Below are positions 11,487-23,329 of a DNA stretch of 64,000 bases, one piece after another. The notes below the pieces were generated by a model. The model was not told where the DNA came from and ran no database searches. It was given only the letters and a program-made list of their open reading frames with translations. Numbering within the stretch: position 1 is the stretch's first letter; the number at the start of each line of letters is the position of its first letter. Source of the DNA: Deroplatys truncata (taxonomy: Eukaryota; Arthropoda; Insecta; Mantodea; Mantidae); NCBI GenBank assembly GCA_030765065.1, contig CM060981.1, positions 230,337,152 through 230,401,151 on the forward strand, written 5' to 3'. Position numbers and translations under genes: made by a program.

Positions 11487-12237
11487 AAAAAACTTCTGAT
11501 GTGTTACACTCACATGACTTTCTCTACTCTTGTACAAACTATTTTTACCAAGGCTTATTCTCCATATGCTTCATTTAATCGAGATATCGAGATGTTAATC
11601 TTATTGCTAATTTTCTTGTAGGTGCAAGGGGATAGTAAGTGCGATAGTAAGTATTGGAAAATTTAAGGGAATAACAAGCAATATCTCGAAAATGGATCGC
11701 CCAACAACAAAAAAATGTATATGACATAAATAGTATATTTTAACGCGATCTACATTCTTTGTGTAGTAAAATTTTGTCTATCTCTTATGGTTTACCAGTT
11801 ATACAAAAGTCGTTCACAATGAAGAATACTTTTGGAGACATTCCTAGAAAATTCGAGATATACATTTCATTTTTCATGAAAATATCTTAAACACATGATA
11901 TTTTAATAAAAATCGTTAGAGCCATTTTTGAGAAAATTAAAATTTTCGAAAAATGTTCCGTGTAAAGGGTAATCTGCGTTGGGGGATTTTCTTGAAAACC
12001 TTCGTGTCGCATCTCTGGAAGATACTGACCCTAAATACCAAGTTTGGTGTTTATCCGACTGTTCGTTTCTGAGTTATGCTGTTCACAGACACACACACAC
12101 GTATATGTTTCCAAAAATGCTTTTTTTGGATTCAGGGGGTCTCAAAATATGTATTTCCGGTGAAATCTCGGTATCGAATTTTTGGGTGGAATACAATACT
12201 TCCCCTACTTACTATACATAGTAGAGAAAGTAAAAAA
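11487..12237 (+). mobile_element. HX element, type I, small internal deletion
   Basis: Both termini are present. After GGTGCAAGGGGATAG it skips to AAGTATTGG, losing about 150 bp of the upper body. The CA tract at 12088-12101 is short. Confidence 0.92.
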
Positions 12238-13770
12238 TATCAATATATATCTACTCAAAAGCAAGTATGCATCTAACCATGCCATGAGGAAAAAATGAAG
12301 GTATAAAACTGAGATTATACAAGCGTTTATTCACACCAAATATGAGTAAATATTCTTGTAAGATGGATGCCTGAGTATGGTCTACTCTGTTTTCATTACT
12401 TAAGTATGTTCTCAAAATGAAGTAGATACTCGAAAGGTTTTATTCTTACCAAACTGAGTATTTACTTGAAAAAGTGAAGCATATGCTATATAATAATTTT
12501 TGAATTTGTTGCAAACCCTTCGAAAGGGTTGTTTGTGGACGGAGGAGTCCTTACTGTTATGATTTCATGTTCCAATTAATGAAGTCGTACAGTCAGGTTG
12601 CTATTGTCCTTATGTCGTGTCATAATCATCTTAATTCGCAATTAATGCTGTATAATCTGAAAACTCAAAAGAGTTCATGCTATAGTTTTGTAAGACCTGC
12701 TTCTAAACGAATTTTCTTTTCAGATTCTTCAAACAAGGACACGGAGCAAATATATATTTTAAATTAATTTCTAAATAGTCTCATCATTATTCTTGTATTC
12801 ACTTTCTGCGTTTGCATGCAGTTATACCCTTGTATAAATTAATTTATAACTTTCTGTGCACTCATTTTAATTAATTGTAATCTATTTTGGGCCATTTTTT
12901 GTAATTATTATATCATTTTGATAAATTTTAGAGTAGTTTTATAAGCACTTTTTTTAAACATTTTGGTCATCAAAACCCTTGTTTGGTTATTACTAACTGC
13001 CTTGTACATCCTAGTCTGACGTTCTTGTAGTGTTTTTGATAGCTAGATGCGTCATATCTAAACATATATAGCGCCCTGTATTGCCAATTTACAAATGAAT
13101 TAATAAGCATGTTATAATTGTGCGGTTTTTAATTGTTTAACTTTCAATAAGTTGTTAAGTCGTTGATCTAGTAATGCAAAGGTTTTGGGTTGGAATACTG
13201 GTGAAATCATGGTAAATAATTGTGCAGGTTAATATAAATTTGCATAGAAGTAAATTAGATAAAATAGTATTAGATAAAAGAAGTTCATAAAAAATGAGAG
13301 GAAATATAATGGAAGGGAATTATTTCAATAGCCTTAAAACTATGCGTGATTTTTGCAGTTGGGACACCGTGGATGACGCCATAAAATTCTCATCTTGAAT
13401 TCAGAAGTACTAGATGCAGAGCCCATAGTCTAAGAAACAAATCTTGTGATTACAGACCATCTTGGGCCCGATTCCCAGCAATTCCCTTCGGGCATTCAGG
13501 AACATGTTATAAGACCTAGGACACCATCTCTTCAGGTTCAAGTAAGTGCTTTACATATGCAACAGATACTTTAGGTTTACTCAATTTATCAGACAAGCTT
13601 TCACAGTTGCAGTCACTGAACCTTGTGTAATTATAGGGAAACAAAAATTTCGTGTTTAACCTAAACGGTACGCTCAGATTCCATGGCTCCATTTTGATAA
13701 TACTGTTGAGGAATCCTTTTGTTTTGTTTGTTATAAATCTAAGAAACTGGACTTATCATCAGATAAATTT
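12238..13770. other. No recognisable gene
   Basis: AT-rich. A small stem (ACCCTTCGAAAGGGT) at 12517 and a degenerate B-box-like GGGCCCGATTCCC at about 13466 are the only structures noticed. I do not assign either. Confidence 0.5.
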
Positions 13771-14238
13771 AAAAAAAAATCTTCTGTGTTACATTTACAT
13801 ATCTTTCACTACTATCTATCATTTATTAACGGGTATAAAACTATCTTTCTTATCTGCTTAATTTTAATCGAGACAAACCTGTGCAGAAGTAGCTACACTA
13901 CACATATCGTTATAGACAAAGGGAATAGCGATAGTCAAATGTTTAAAAACTGGACGGTATACGCTGACTTTAAAATTACATACGCTTTCCATGCAACCGC
14001 GAGAAATAACTGAATGTCGAAAGGGGTTTAAAAGAATGACAAAGAATTGAACAATTCACACCATTAATAACGGATATCTCGTAAATGGCTGACGCCACAT
14101 AAAAAAAGTTATTTGAAATAAATTGTAGATTTTAAATAGATCTACACTGTTTGTGCAGTACGTTTTTGTCTATCGCTTAAACGTTTACCAGTTATAAGTA
14201 TAAGATTATTCAAAATTCCTTCCGAATGAAGAGGACTT
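13771..14238 (+). mobile_element. HX element, type II, 3'-truncated
   Basis: Starts AAAATCTTCTGTGTTACATTT and follows type II through TTTACCAGTTATAAG to CCGAATGAAGAGGACTTC. The CA tract and 3' end are missing. Confidence 0.85.
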
Positions 14239-14553
14239 CTTGACTGCAAGAAGTAGCAAGAAAAATTTCACAATTGGAGATGCTCTTTCCTGGACAAATG
14301 ATTTTGGTGTTCTTTTCAAGGATTTCCCTAAAAGAATTGCAAGGTTTGAAGATATGAAATCTATTCGAGAGTTTTCCACTAAAAGCTCTCCTCGCCTTCT
14401 TGGCCCAAATAGGTGAATTGTGACCTGTTTGGCAAATACTCATCTGTGCTTGAGTTCCTTGATGAATTGGCAGAATCATCTGTTGACTGTGCTTATAAGG
14501 GGTCTCCGTGATTCGTTTTAAAAAGGTTCGGTATACTTCGCACATCTTGCATG
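14239..14553 (-). pseudogene. Unidentified coding-like remnant, split by a solo-LTR-like insertion
   Basis: A minus-strand frame stays open from the HX breakpoint to 14545 (about 100 codons). The frame resumes beyond the LTR-like element inserted at 14554 but meets stops there. Composition (CKMCEVYRTF, TGHNSPIWAKKARRAF) is protein-like. I do not recognise the family. It could equally be a chance open frame, so confidence is low. Confidence 0.25.
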
Positions 14554-15449
14554 TGACGCAGTATTTTGTATCACAACACTAAATGCCAGAGTGATTGTAG
14601 TGTAAATAAGCATTATTGTATGACATTGATTTGAGATGTTTGTTAATTATAAGCATTGTTAGGAAATAAGTTTACACGGCCTCACTGAAACTGACAATAG
14701 GAGCGGGTAACAATGAGCGAGGGGGTGAGTTGTTTATTAATTAGAAGAGGCAAGCAAATGACGTCAGATTAGCGCGCTTTTCTGTAGAAATGGAGGGAAT
14801 ATCTTCCCTAGAGCATATGTGTTCGCAATTTTGATTGGATATAAAAATAGACGCTAATGTTGGCGCGTTTTATTAACCAATAGCAGCTCGTTTATAATGT
14901 TTAGGCATATTGGGATGAGGGAGTATAAACTCCGTGCCAGAGTCGGGTAACGCGCAGTTTGACAGAATAATTCACGAGGTAAACGTCGCTCAGTCCAATA
15001 GAATCATACAAAGGTTATACGTCGCACAGTTTAAGAGAATCGTTCACGCGTTATACGTCGCGCAATTCTACAGAATCTCTCGCGTCTTAAAGTTTGTTAT
15101 AAATGTGAAATACGCGAATTAATAACGTGCAGTAAATAAGTGATTATAGTGATATTAGAAAATATAACAGTTTCAGTCTGGCGTGTATCATGAGTCAATA
15201 TGTGAAATTAATTAATTGTGACGGTAATAAAAGTGTAAAAACAAATTCTTTTATAAATGTTATCATTCAGTAACAAATACTTTCCGTTTACACACCCTGT
15301 TCAAGAGATATGCTCGACTGAGTAGTAATAATAGCTAGCCGGAGGACAAATGACCGAAAATTCAAACTATTAATTCAATAACAGGCGCACAGCAATAGAT
15401 AACACGAAGTGACCGCGACAAATTGGCTCCCATACGTTGTGCAGATAAA
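14554..15449 (+). mobile_element. Solo-LTR-like element, group A
   Basis: Starts TGACGCAGTATTTTG and is flanked by CATG at both sides (14550-14553, 15450-15453), a 4-bp target duplication. The 3' end reads GCAGATAAA where other copies have TCA. Between 14948 and 15088 a roughly 36-bp unit (ATACGTCGC.CAGTTTA.AGAATC) repeats about four times. The copy at 23589 has the same sequence in opposite orientation. A Ty3/gypsy-type solo LTR is the best fit (TG..CA, 4-bp TSD, no internal domain), but no coding partner is present. Confidence 0.7.
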
Positions 15450-15453
15450 CATG

Positions 15454-15715
15454 AAGCATTTTCCAACTACCAACAAATATTCTACTTCACATGTGGCATG
15501 ATTTTCACACCTAAGGAAAAACTTAGCAAAATATTATAAAAACTAACTTTGACCCTCATTGGTACACAAGACGCTGCTAATGTTATAGTCAGTATACTGA
15601 GTGCAAAGAGGGATGAAAGCGAATTTGACAACTTACACATGTGGAGAAAATCCGAGAGCTAGAGTTTACAGAAGCACTCTCATGCATAATGAAGCTATAG
15701 ACTTGGTATGCAGTG
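15454..15715. other. No recognisable feature
   Basis: Unique-looking AT-rich DNA between the LTR-like unit and a SINE. Confidence 0.5.
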
Positions 15716-16175
15716 ACCAACGAGTTGGTAAAATGTCAAGCTCGCATTCGGGAGGTCCCGGGTTCAATATCCGTCGATCCCTAGGCTTTTTAGTAGTTTC
15801 CCTTAGTCGGTAGGTGAATGCTGGGGGGATTTCTAATCTACCATGATTTTCATTCCCTCAATTCCCTTTCATTTCATTTCCTTCTCTGGTTTCAGGTGTG
15901 TTTCTAGGTTTCGTGGTGTGTGGCGGTGCCGGACAGATGGCGCGAATGCTTGCTCCAAGGAAAGAGTATTCCTCGTGTAGACATTAGAGGGCTGCCTGGT
16001 TGTAAGTGGCATTCATCACCCTCTCTGGACAATTCCGGTAGTGTGACGGGTCATCGAGCCAAGAACTGTTAGGTACTTCAGCGCGTTTCTGTGGTCTACC
16101 TGCCTGCAGCCTCCGCGGTTCCTTCTTTACACCCATTCCTCCTGGGGGATGGTAACTGCAATAGGTCGCAGTGCG
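15716..16175 (+). repeat. SINE, family 1, long form
   Basis: Head CCAACGAGTTGGTAAAATG with B box GGTTCAATATCC, core GGTGAATGCTGGGGGG, then GTTTCAGGTGTGTTTC and a 3' body (GGAAAGAGTATTCCTCG, GAGGGCTGCCTGGTTG) shared almost block for block with the copy at 34436. Confidence 0.85.
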
Positions 16176-16184
16176 TGGGGCCCG

Positions 16185-16400
16185 TTGCATACTCAAGGAC
16201 TGCTTGAGAAAACACGCAATTTATTTCCACAAATCACAGAATTACTGGGAATTCTTCTGGTAATTCCCGCTACATCAGCAACGGCAGAGCGTCGTTTCTC
16301 AATCAAAATGCATCTCCGATGTACCACAACCCAGAAAAGGCTGAACCATATATGTATTCTCCATACATACATAGAACGCATGGATGCTTTGACTGGATAG
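16185..16400 (+). pseudogene. hAT-type transposase C-terminal dimerisation remnant
   Basis: The frame reads LLVIPATSATAERRFS followed by KRLNHICILHTY, the conserved core of the hAT C-terminal dimerisation region (usual form IPATSATAERSFS, RL..L.LL). Only about 65 codons survive. No upstream catalytic domain is visible because SINE sequence abuts directly. It stems from a hAT or hAT-derived (ZMYM1-like) gene and cannot be functional. The related DUF4371 remnant at 36298 is a different piece of the same protein type. Confidence 0.8.
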
Positions 16401-16750
16401 ATTACTAGGAAGGTTTATAACAAATGCCTATCGAGCCACAAATTCAGGAAACCCGTAAGAACATAGTTCTATGAAGCTAACTAAAAATAATTAAAAAGTA
16501 GCCAGTTTAAGATGAAACGAAAACCCTGGCTACATAGTAAACCGTATTATTCTTTAGTCTTAAACACTTGTCACATCTAATTAAGCAACATTTAAATTTT
16601 ATTTTGTATATAAGGTATTTATATAGTACTTGCTTTAACAGATTTAGGTTATAATAATCACTTTTTAGTACACGCTCTCTAAAACAGCTGCCTGTCGGAC
16701 TATTAACATGCCGAAAAATACTACTTTAGCGGTCTAGACCGCTTTAACAG
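16401..16750. other. No recognisable gene
   Basis: AT-rich flank of the hAT remnant, ending at the LTR-like insertion. GCGGTCTAGACCGC at 16729-16742 is a perfect 14-bp palindrome. Confidence 0.5.
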
Positions 16751-17685
16751 TGAGGCAGTGTTTTAACACTTAATGATTTCAGTTAAATTATATAATATAA
16801 AATATAATAACAGCTCACCTTAAAGCAATATGTATAAAACAATATAAAAGTGCATATTACAGTCATTGTATATGTTTATATTATTGTATACATGTGTAAC
16901 AATGTTATGTGAATGTATTACGTAATTTAATAATGTAGGAGCTGTGAGAATAATAGGTTAAAAGTTACTAACAATGAGGTAACCTTGAGGCAATAATGAA
17001 TTTGAAAGTTTAACAAGACTACTGGTAATTCTTGGAAGCAATAATGTAATTTTTGTGACATTTATAAAATAGCCAATCAACAACCAGAAAAAGCTTTAGT
17101 TAAATGAAGGTATTCTATTGGACTGGGATTAGCCAATCAGAGACTTGAAATACAGAAATTTACAAACACAGAAGTCAGTTGCTTGTAGACAGCGCTCATA
17201 ATTGGACGCGTTGGTTGTAGACAGTGTTCCTAACCGGAAGCGAGATGCGTCCTCGAGAAATTTAATACGTATTTTGTGTGAGACCAAAATACTTTACGTG
17301 TTAAAAAGTGCAAGTAATTAGTAAAAGAATCTCACAGCTCTCTATATCAGTGAAGTGTTATTTAAATTGTGTCAAGATTAATAAATATAGTGAAGTAAAA
17401 ATTATAATCTGTGTAAGCCTACATTCTTAGCCGCACTACTCCCTGCAAAGAAATCCATGTCTCTAACAATAATACTTACGCAGCCGAGGCAAACATAAAT
17501 ATATAATATTTAAAGAAACAGTCAAATTACAAAGTTAATATTTTTAAATTTGGGACGAAGGCTACCGAGTACCATAGCACGTATCGTTGCAACTACTTCA
17601 AGTTCGGCTCCCCAACATAAGAACTACAATATAACTCCTACTTCAAATCGGCTTTCCATACGTAGCAGCAACAAAACATTCCTCA
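16751..17685 (+). mobile_element. Solo-LTR-like element, group B
   Basis: Starts TGAGGCAGTGTTTTAACAC and ends CATTCCTCA. It is flanked by ACAG at 16747-16750 and 17686-17689. Shares most of its length with the copy at 56212 (TAGGAGCTGTGAGAATA, GCCAATCAACAAC, TCACAGCTCT, GTGTAAGCCT.CATTCTT). Near the 3' end TTCAAGTTCGGCTCCCC and TTCAAATCGGCTTTCC are a short internal repeat. Same terminal motif as group A, so related. Confidence 0.78.
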
Positions 17686-18329
17686 ACAGGACTTTAAACA
17701 AAATACTTGATCATAAAAACAAGAAATTGAGGATGGGACCTCGATACCGTCGATACCTCGATACTCTCGATATTCGGTGGTATCGAAGTATATCTAGTAC
17801 TTTGAGATAAATCTTCAATATGTAAGTTTTTAAGCTGTGCATTATTGAAAGTTGTTGCATTTAACTTTATGCTCAATAAGCAATGAAAGGAGTCGAGACT
17901 TCATGTTATTGCCTCGCAGTGTCCACAAGGACTATAGTCCTTGATAGATTTTGACTGCGTTTCCTGTGGTTGAATGAACTCCATAGACTCTTGTGTCTAA
18001 ATGAAAACATGCAAAACTATGGGGAGTGAGTAGAGCTACCCGTATAACAAGCAGCGTTAATGAGTTTTGAATGAAGCTGATTTAGCTGACGCACTAAATT
18101 ACGTTTCTGCACTAGCCTGGCTTGGTGACTCATTTTCAGCCATTACTTTAACTAATCCGGTGATCAAAATCTGTAAATTCAGCAGAAACAAATCAGAACT
18201 GAAGACGTGAAAACAATACAGTGCATGGAAGTATGTTTTCTTTCCTTTCATTTGTTAGTTTATGTTTACACGACTCAAATCTTTATACACGAGGGGGGGT
18301 CAAAAAGTAACGCACAATAATTGTTTTAC

Positions 18330-20070
18330 AAAAAATCTGATGTGTTACACTCACATGACTTTCTCTATTCTTGTACAAACTATTTTTACAAACGCTTAAT
18401 CTCCATATGCTTCATGTTAATCGAGATATCGAAATGTCGATCTTATTGATAATTTTCTTGTAGATGCAAGGGGAATATGGTAAGTTTTAAGCGATAGTCA
18501 AATATTTTAACGCTGGTTGCTATGTGGCGCATTCCATTCTCTTTGCATGTCCAGGACATAAAAAAATCTGATGTATGACTTTCTCTACTCTTGTACAATC
18601 TATTTTTACGAACGCCTATTCTCCATATGCTTCATATTAATCGAGATATCGAGATGTCAATCTTATTTGTAATTTTCTTGTAGATGCTAGGGGAATATGG
18701 TAGCTTTTAAGCGATAGTCAAATATTTTATCGCTGGTTGCTATGTGGCGCATTCCATTCTCTTTGCATGTCCAGGACATAAAAAAATGAATAACAAATTT
18801 GAGAAAAAGTATAAGTATTGGAAAATTTAAGGAAATAACAAGCAATATCTCGAAAACGGTTCACTCAACAAAACAAATGTATATGATATAAGTTGTGTAT
18901 TTTAACGCGATCTACATTTTTTGTGTAGTAAAATTTTGTCTATCTGTTATGGTTTACCAGTTATGCAAAAGTCGTTCATAATGAAGAATACTTTTGGAGA
19001 CATTCCCAGAAATTTCGAGATATACATTTCATTTCTCATGACATTATCTTAAACATATGATATTTTCATCAAAATCGTTAGAGGCATTTTTGAGAAAATT
19101 AAAATTTTCGAAAAATGTTCCATGTAAAGGGTAGTCTGGGGTGGGGGGATTTTCTTCAAAATCTTTGTGTCGCATCTCTGGAAGATACTGAACGTAAATA
19201 CCAAGTTTGGTGTTTATCCGACGGTTAGTTTTTGAGTTATGCTGTTCACAGACACACACACAGACAGACACACACACACAGACACACACACGGACATGTT
19301 TCCAAAAATGCTTTTTCTGGATTCAGGAGGTCTCAAAACATGTATTTCCGGTGAAATCTCGGTATCCAATTTTTGGGTGGAATGCAATACTTCCCCTACT
19401 TACTATACGTAGTAGAGAAAGTAAAAATGAATAACGAATTTGAGAAAAAGTATAAGTATTGGAAAATTTAAGGTAACAACAAGCAATATCTCGCAAACGG
19501 TTCATTCAACAAAAGAAATGTATATGACATAAATTGTGTATTTTAACGCGATCTACATTTTTCGAGTAGTAAACTTTTGTCTATCTCTTATGGTTTACCA
19601 GTTATGAAAAAGTCGTTCATAATGAAGAACACTTTTGGAGAAATTGCCAGAAAATTCGAGATATACATTTTATTTGTCATGAAAATATCTTAAACATATG
19701 ATAGTTTAATCAAAATCGTTAGAGCCGTTTTTGAGAAAATTAAACTTTTCGAAAAATGTTCCATGTAAAGGGTAATCTGGGGTGGGGGGATTTTCTTGAA
19801 AACCTTCGTGTCGCATCTCTGGAAGATACTGAACCTAAATACCAAGTTTGGTGTTTATCCCACTGTTCGTTTCTGAGTTATGCTGTTCACAGACACACAG
19901 ACACACACACACACACAGACAGACACACACACACGGACATGTTTCCAAAAATGCTCTTTTTGGATTCAGGGGGTCTCAAAACATATATTTCCGGTGAAAT
20001 CTCGGTATCGAATTTTTGGGTGGAATACAATACTTCCCCTACTTACTATACGTAGTAGAGAAAGTAAAAA
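18330..20070 (+). mobile_element. HX element, type I, interrupted by another HX
   Basis: The outer copy consists of 18330-18566 and 19423-20070. At GGACATAAAAAA it is interrupted by the copy at 18561-19427, after which the outer sequence resumes exactly with TGAATAACGAATTTGAG. Its CA tract is at 19891-19934. It sits in the mariner 3' region. Confidence 0.92.
18561..19427 (+). mobile_element. HX element nested in an HX element
   Basis: Complete copy: AAAAAATCTGATGTATGAC at the left (a few bases lost versus TGTGTTACACTCAC), ending AGTAGAGAAAGTAAAAA. Because the host sequence on both sides is known, it shows that insertion happens inside an A run with no other sequence change. Confidence 0.93.
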
Positions 20071-20092
20071 GTTTAATAGTTAATACAACAAC

Positions 20093-20816
20093 AAAAAATC
20101 TGATGTGTTACACTCACATGACTTTCTCTACTCTTGTACAAGCTATTTTTACAAACGCTTATTCTCCATATGCTTCATGTTAATCGAGATATCGAGATGT
20201 GAATCTAATTGGTAATGTTCATGTGGATGCAAGGGAAATATAGTAGGTTTTAAGCGCTAGTCAAATATTTTAACGCTGGTTGCTATGTGGCGCATTCTAT
20301 TCTGTTTGCATATCCAGGGCATAAAAAATTGAATAACGAATTTGAGAAAAAGTATAAGTATTGGAAAATTTAATGAAATAACAAGCAATATCTCGAAAAT
20401 GGTTCACTCAACTAAAAAATGTATATGACATAAATTGTGTATTTTAATGCGATCTACATTTTTTGTGTAGTAAAATTTTGTCTATCTCTTATGGTTTACC
20501 AGTTATGCGAAAGTCGTTCACAATAAAGAATACTTTTGGAGACATTCCCAGGAAATTCAAGATATACATTTTATTTGTCATAAAAATATCTTAAACATAT
20601 GATATTTTAATCAAAATCGTTAGAGCCATTTTTGAGAAAATTAAAATTTTCGAAAAATCTTCCATGTAAAGGGTACTCTGGGGTGGGGGGATTTTCTTGA
20701 AAACCTTCGTGTCGCATCCTTGGAAGATACTGAACCTAAATACCAAGTTTGGTGTTTATCCGATTGTTCGTTTTTGAGTTATGCTGTTCACAGACACACA
20801 GACACACACACACACA

Positions 20817-20857
<41 letters not shown>

Positions 20858-20999
20858 ACACACGGACATGTTTCCAAAAATGCTTTTTTTGGATTGAGGA
20901 GGTCTCAAAACATGTATTTGCGGTGAAATCTCGGTATCGAATTTTTGCGTGGAATGCAATACTTCCCCTACTTACTATACGTAGTAGAGAAAGTAAAAA
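20093..20999 (+). mobile_element. HX element, type I, full length
   Basis: Separated from the previous copy by 22 bp of mariner sequence. Long (CA)n at 20793-20862. Both ends intact; good reference copy. Confidence 0.93.
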
Positions 21000-21024
21000 T
21001 CACAAATGAACTTACACCTTTTAC

Positions 21025-22134
21025 CTACTTTTCGACATAGTCACCAAGTTTCTCAACACATTTCTCCCATCGTGATACCAGTTTCAATATGCCCTGTTCG
21101 TAGAAGTCCGTTTCCTTGAAGTACAGCATCTGCGGACTGCTGATTTCACTTCCGCGTCTGTCGCAAAGCGTTGGTCGGCCAGGAATTTCTTCATGGGACC
21201 AAACAGGTGAAAGTCCGATGGTGCAAGGTTCGGACTGTATGGTGGATGCTGGAGCACCTCCCAACAAAAGTTGGTGATTTCCTCACGAACAGCAACAGCA
21301 ACATGGGGGCGAGATTGTCATGAAGAATTTAGACATCGTCAGCATTCATGTTGTTGCGTTTGTCACGAAGGGCACGACGCAACTTCATCAAAGCTTTTAC
21401 GTAGGCTGCAGCGTTCACATTGGTCCCGTGTTCAGCAAAGTCCACCAATACAACACCATGCATATCCCAGAACACCGTCACAAGCACTTTCCTAGCAGAT
21501 TGAGTCACTTTGAATGTGTTCTTCACTGGGGAACCAGCATGTTTCCACTCCATACTTGCCTGCTTAGTTTCAGGCGTGTAGCGGTATGCCCACGACTCAT
21601 CACCAGTGACGATTCCTTTCAAAAAGGCATGCCCTTCTGCGGTGTACCGCGTTAGGTGATCCAAAATCGTCATCATTCGCTGGCCCTTGTGGTTGTCTGT
21701 GAGGTTCTTAGGCGCCCAGCGAGCACTAAGTTTACGAAATTTCAACGTGTCATGAACAATATCGTACAATGCGCCATAGGAAATGTTGAACTGTTGCGAC
21801 AAGGTTCGCAGTTGCACGCGCCGGTCGTTCAAAATTGCTGCCTCAATGCCTGCGGCATTCTGAGGGGTTGCAGCTGTTACCGGCCTCCCGGAGCGTGACG
21901 AATCACTAAGGTTCACACGGCCTCTAGGAAGGATGCACACCACCTGGAGACATTGCTACGGTCCATACGATCATCCCTATACACGCCATGCATGCCCCTG
22001 TGAATATCACTCGGTTTATCCCCTTTGGCCCACAAATATCGAACCACGCCTCTTTGCTCTTCACACGTGGACGACAGTAATATGCGCGCCATCATTTTTG
22101 CGTAGTTCACGCTTCTCTCGCTAGAGCTGCACAT
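21025..22134 (-). pseudogene. mariner transposase, frameshifted
   Basis: Minus-strand coding runs from an N-terminal helix-turn-helix region (22134-21913: EQRGVVRYLWAKGDKPSDIH) through RPVTAATPQN and RKLSARWAPKNL to the first catalytic Asp in VTGDESWAY, the second near FWDMHGVVLVDF and the third in LHDN. It ends KCVEKLGDYVEK just before a stop at 21025. This is the mariner D..D34D layout and about the usual 340-350 residues. At least two frameshifts separate the N-terminal, central and C-terminal parts, and the third-Asp motif is worn. It cannot act as it stands. The reading direction puts its 3' end beside the HX insertions. Confidence 0.9.
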
Positions 22135-22844
22135 GAAACAAAAATTACCCTCTATAGTGAAAACTTCAAACTATATCTGTGTGAAAGTGCAATATTCCAG
22201 CTGCAATACCAAGGCAGAAAAGAATTACTGTGCGTTACTTTTCGATCCGCCCTCGTATTACATGTATATAGTAGTGTATGAGGATGGGTAGTAGAGAGCA
22301 TTAATCTACGAACCTACTATGTTTCCGAGTGTTATATGATTAATTACTTATTACCGGATGAAAAAATACATATGTTATGAAGTACATGTGAATAGTGGTA
22401 GAATGGTGTAACATATGTTATTTTTAGTTATTTGAGCTTCATATATATTAGTTATATTTTGAAGATTGCAGAATACAGAAGAATTGTTAGTCTTAATCCT
22501 TTAAAAGAAGGTTTTGACCACACAATATAGTTACATAGAAATGGAAGTAAAGAAATTGTTGTTATTATTAACCTTGCCTAACAGTGGGGCATATATAACC
22601 TGTGGAAATATCAAGATTAAAAAATTTATAGAGTGTCAAACGAGAACAATTTCGGAATTAGCATACGATAAAAAACTGGTTAAATGGGTTTATACACGAA
22701 AATTATTAATAACATAATTCATAGAACAAGTTATCACCTTTACAGCCTTTTATAAACTACCGAGCATCGGTGCTCAAAAATTACTATCGGTATCGAGTAT
22801 CGAATATCGAGAAATAGTGGTATCGTCCCATCACTACATGAAAT

Positions 22845-23159
22845 ATAAGCCAACATTGTTTTTAATGTTAATAACAAAACATTACCAACATTTTTCACAA
22901 AACAATTCATCATTTAAAATCAAATATAAGTTAACATCGTTTTATTGTTTATCAGAAGCCCTTCACAAAAATGAAAAAATTATTTCGCAACATGGAAGTG
23001 AAGATTACACTTCTTAGCAAATTTTAAATTATTTCCTGAAAATGAAAATCCACCACTTGTTTCTCAGGCATTTCCTCTGACTGAAGAATCGTGAGTCGCA
23101 GATGCTGATGCAATGTTATTAGATACCGTGGATGTTGACGTGGAGGGTACTTCTCGCAA
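22845..23159. other. No recognisable gene
   Basis: Short flank between the hAT end and the retrotransposon remnant. Open stretches lack motifs. Confidence 0.4.
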
Positions 23160-23329
23160 AATCAGTTTTGATTCTTTCTTCTTTCCATCGAATCTTCCAT
23201 GTACCCTTCAGCAACAGAAGAAGATTGCCAACCTCCAAGACGTTTTAGCGTATCTAGATCCACTCGTCTATCCGCTACAAGCGTTACACATGTACATATG
23301 TCTAAGCAAAGTACAGTGTACAAGTACTG

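Larger units (their letters stand above)
18288..22257 (-). mobile_element. mariner element, split by nested HX copies
   Basis: Terminal inverted repeats are ACGAGGGGGGGTCAAAAAG on the left and, on the minus strand, TACGAGGGCGGATCGAAAAG on the right, both continuing AGTAACGCACA.TAATT. The right end is flanked by TA; the left TA has become CA. Subtracting the HX insertions (18330-20999) leaves about 1.3 kb, the normal mariner length. Confidence 0.9.
17728..22836. mobile_element. Non-autonomous hAT-like element, split by a mariner
   Basis: Ends are TGAGGATGGGAC (left) and, on the other strand, TAGTGATGGGAC (right), both followed inward by runs of CGATA/TATCG motifs. Flanks are CAAGAAAT (17720-17727) and CATGAAAT (22837-22844), an 8-bp duplication with one mismatch as expected for hAT. 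Without the mariner (18288-22257) the element is about 1.1 kb and has no transposase. Confidence 0.7.

Noticed and set aside
14658..15275. Shorter LTR with TGTTA...TAACA ends
   Set aside because: Homology with the 23589-24424 copy continues well beyond both points, and the 4-bp duplications mark wider boundaries.
15421..15445. Primer-binding site reading TTGGCTCCCATACG after an LTR
   Set aside because: The same words lie inside the 3' end of the related copy at 17648 and before the CATG duplication, so they belong to the element itself.
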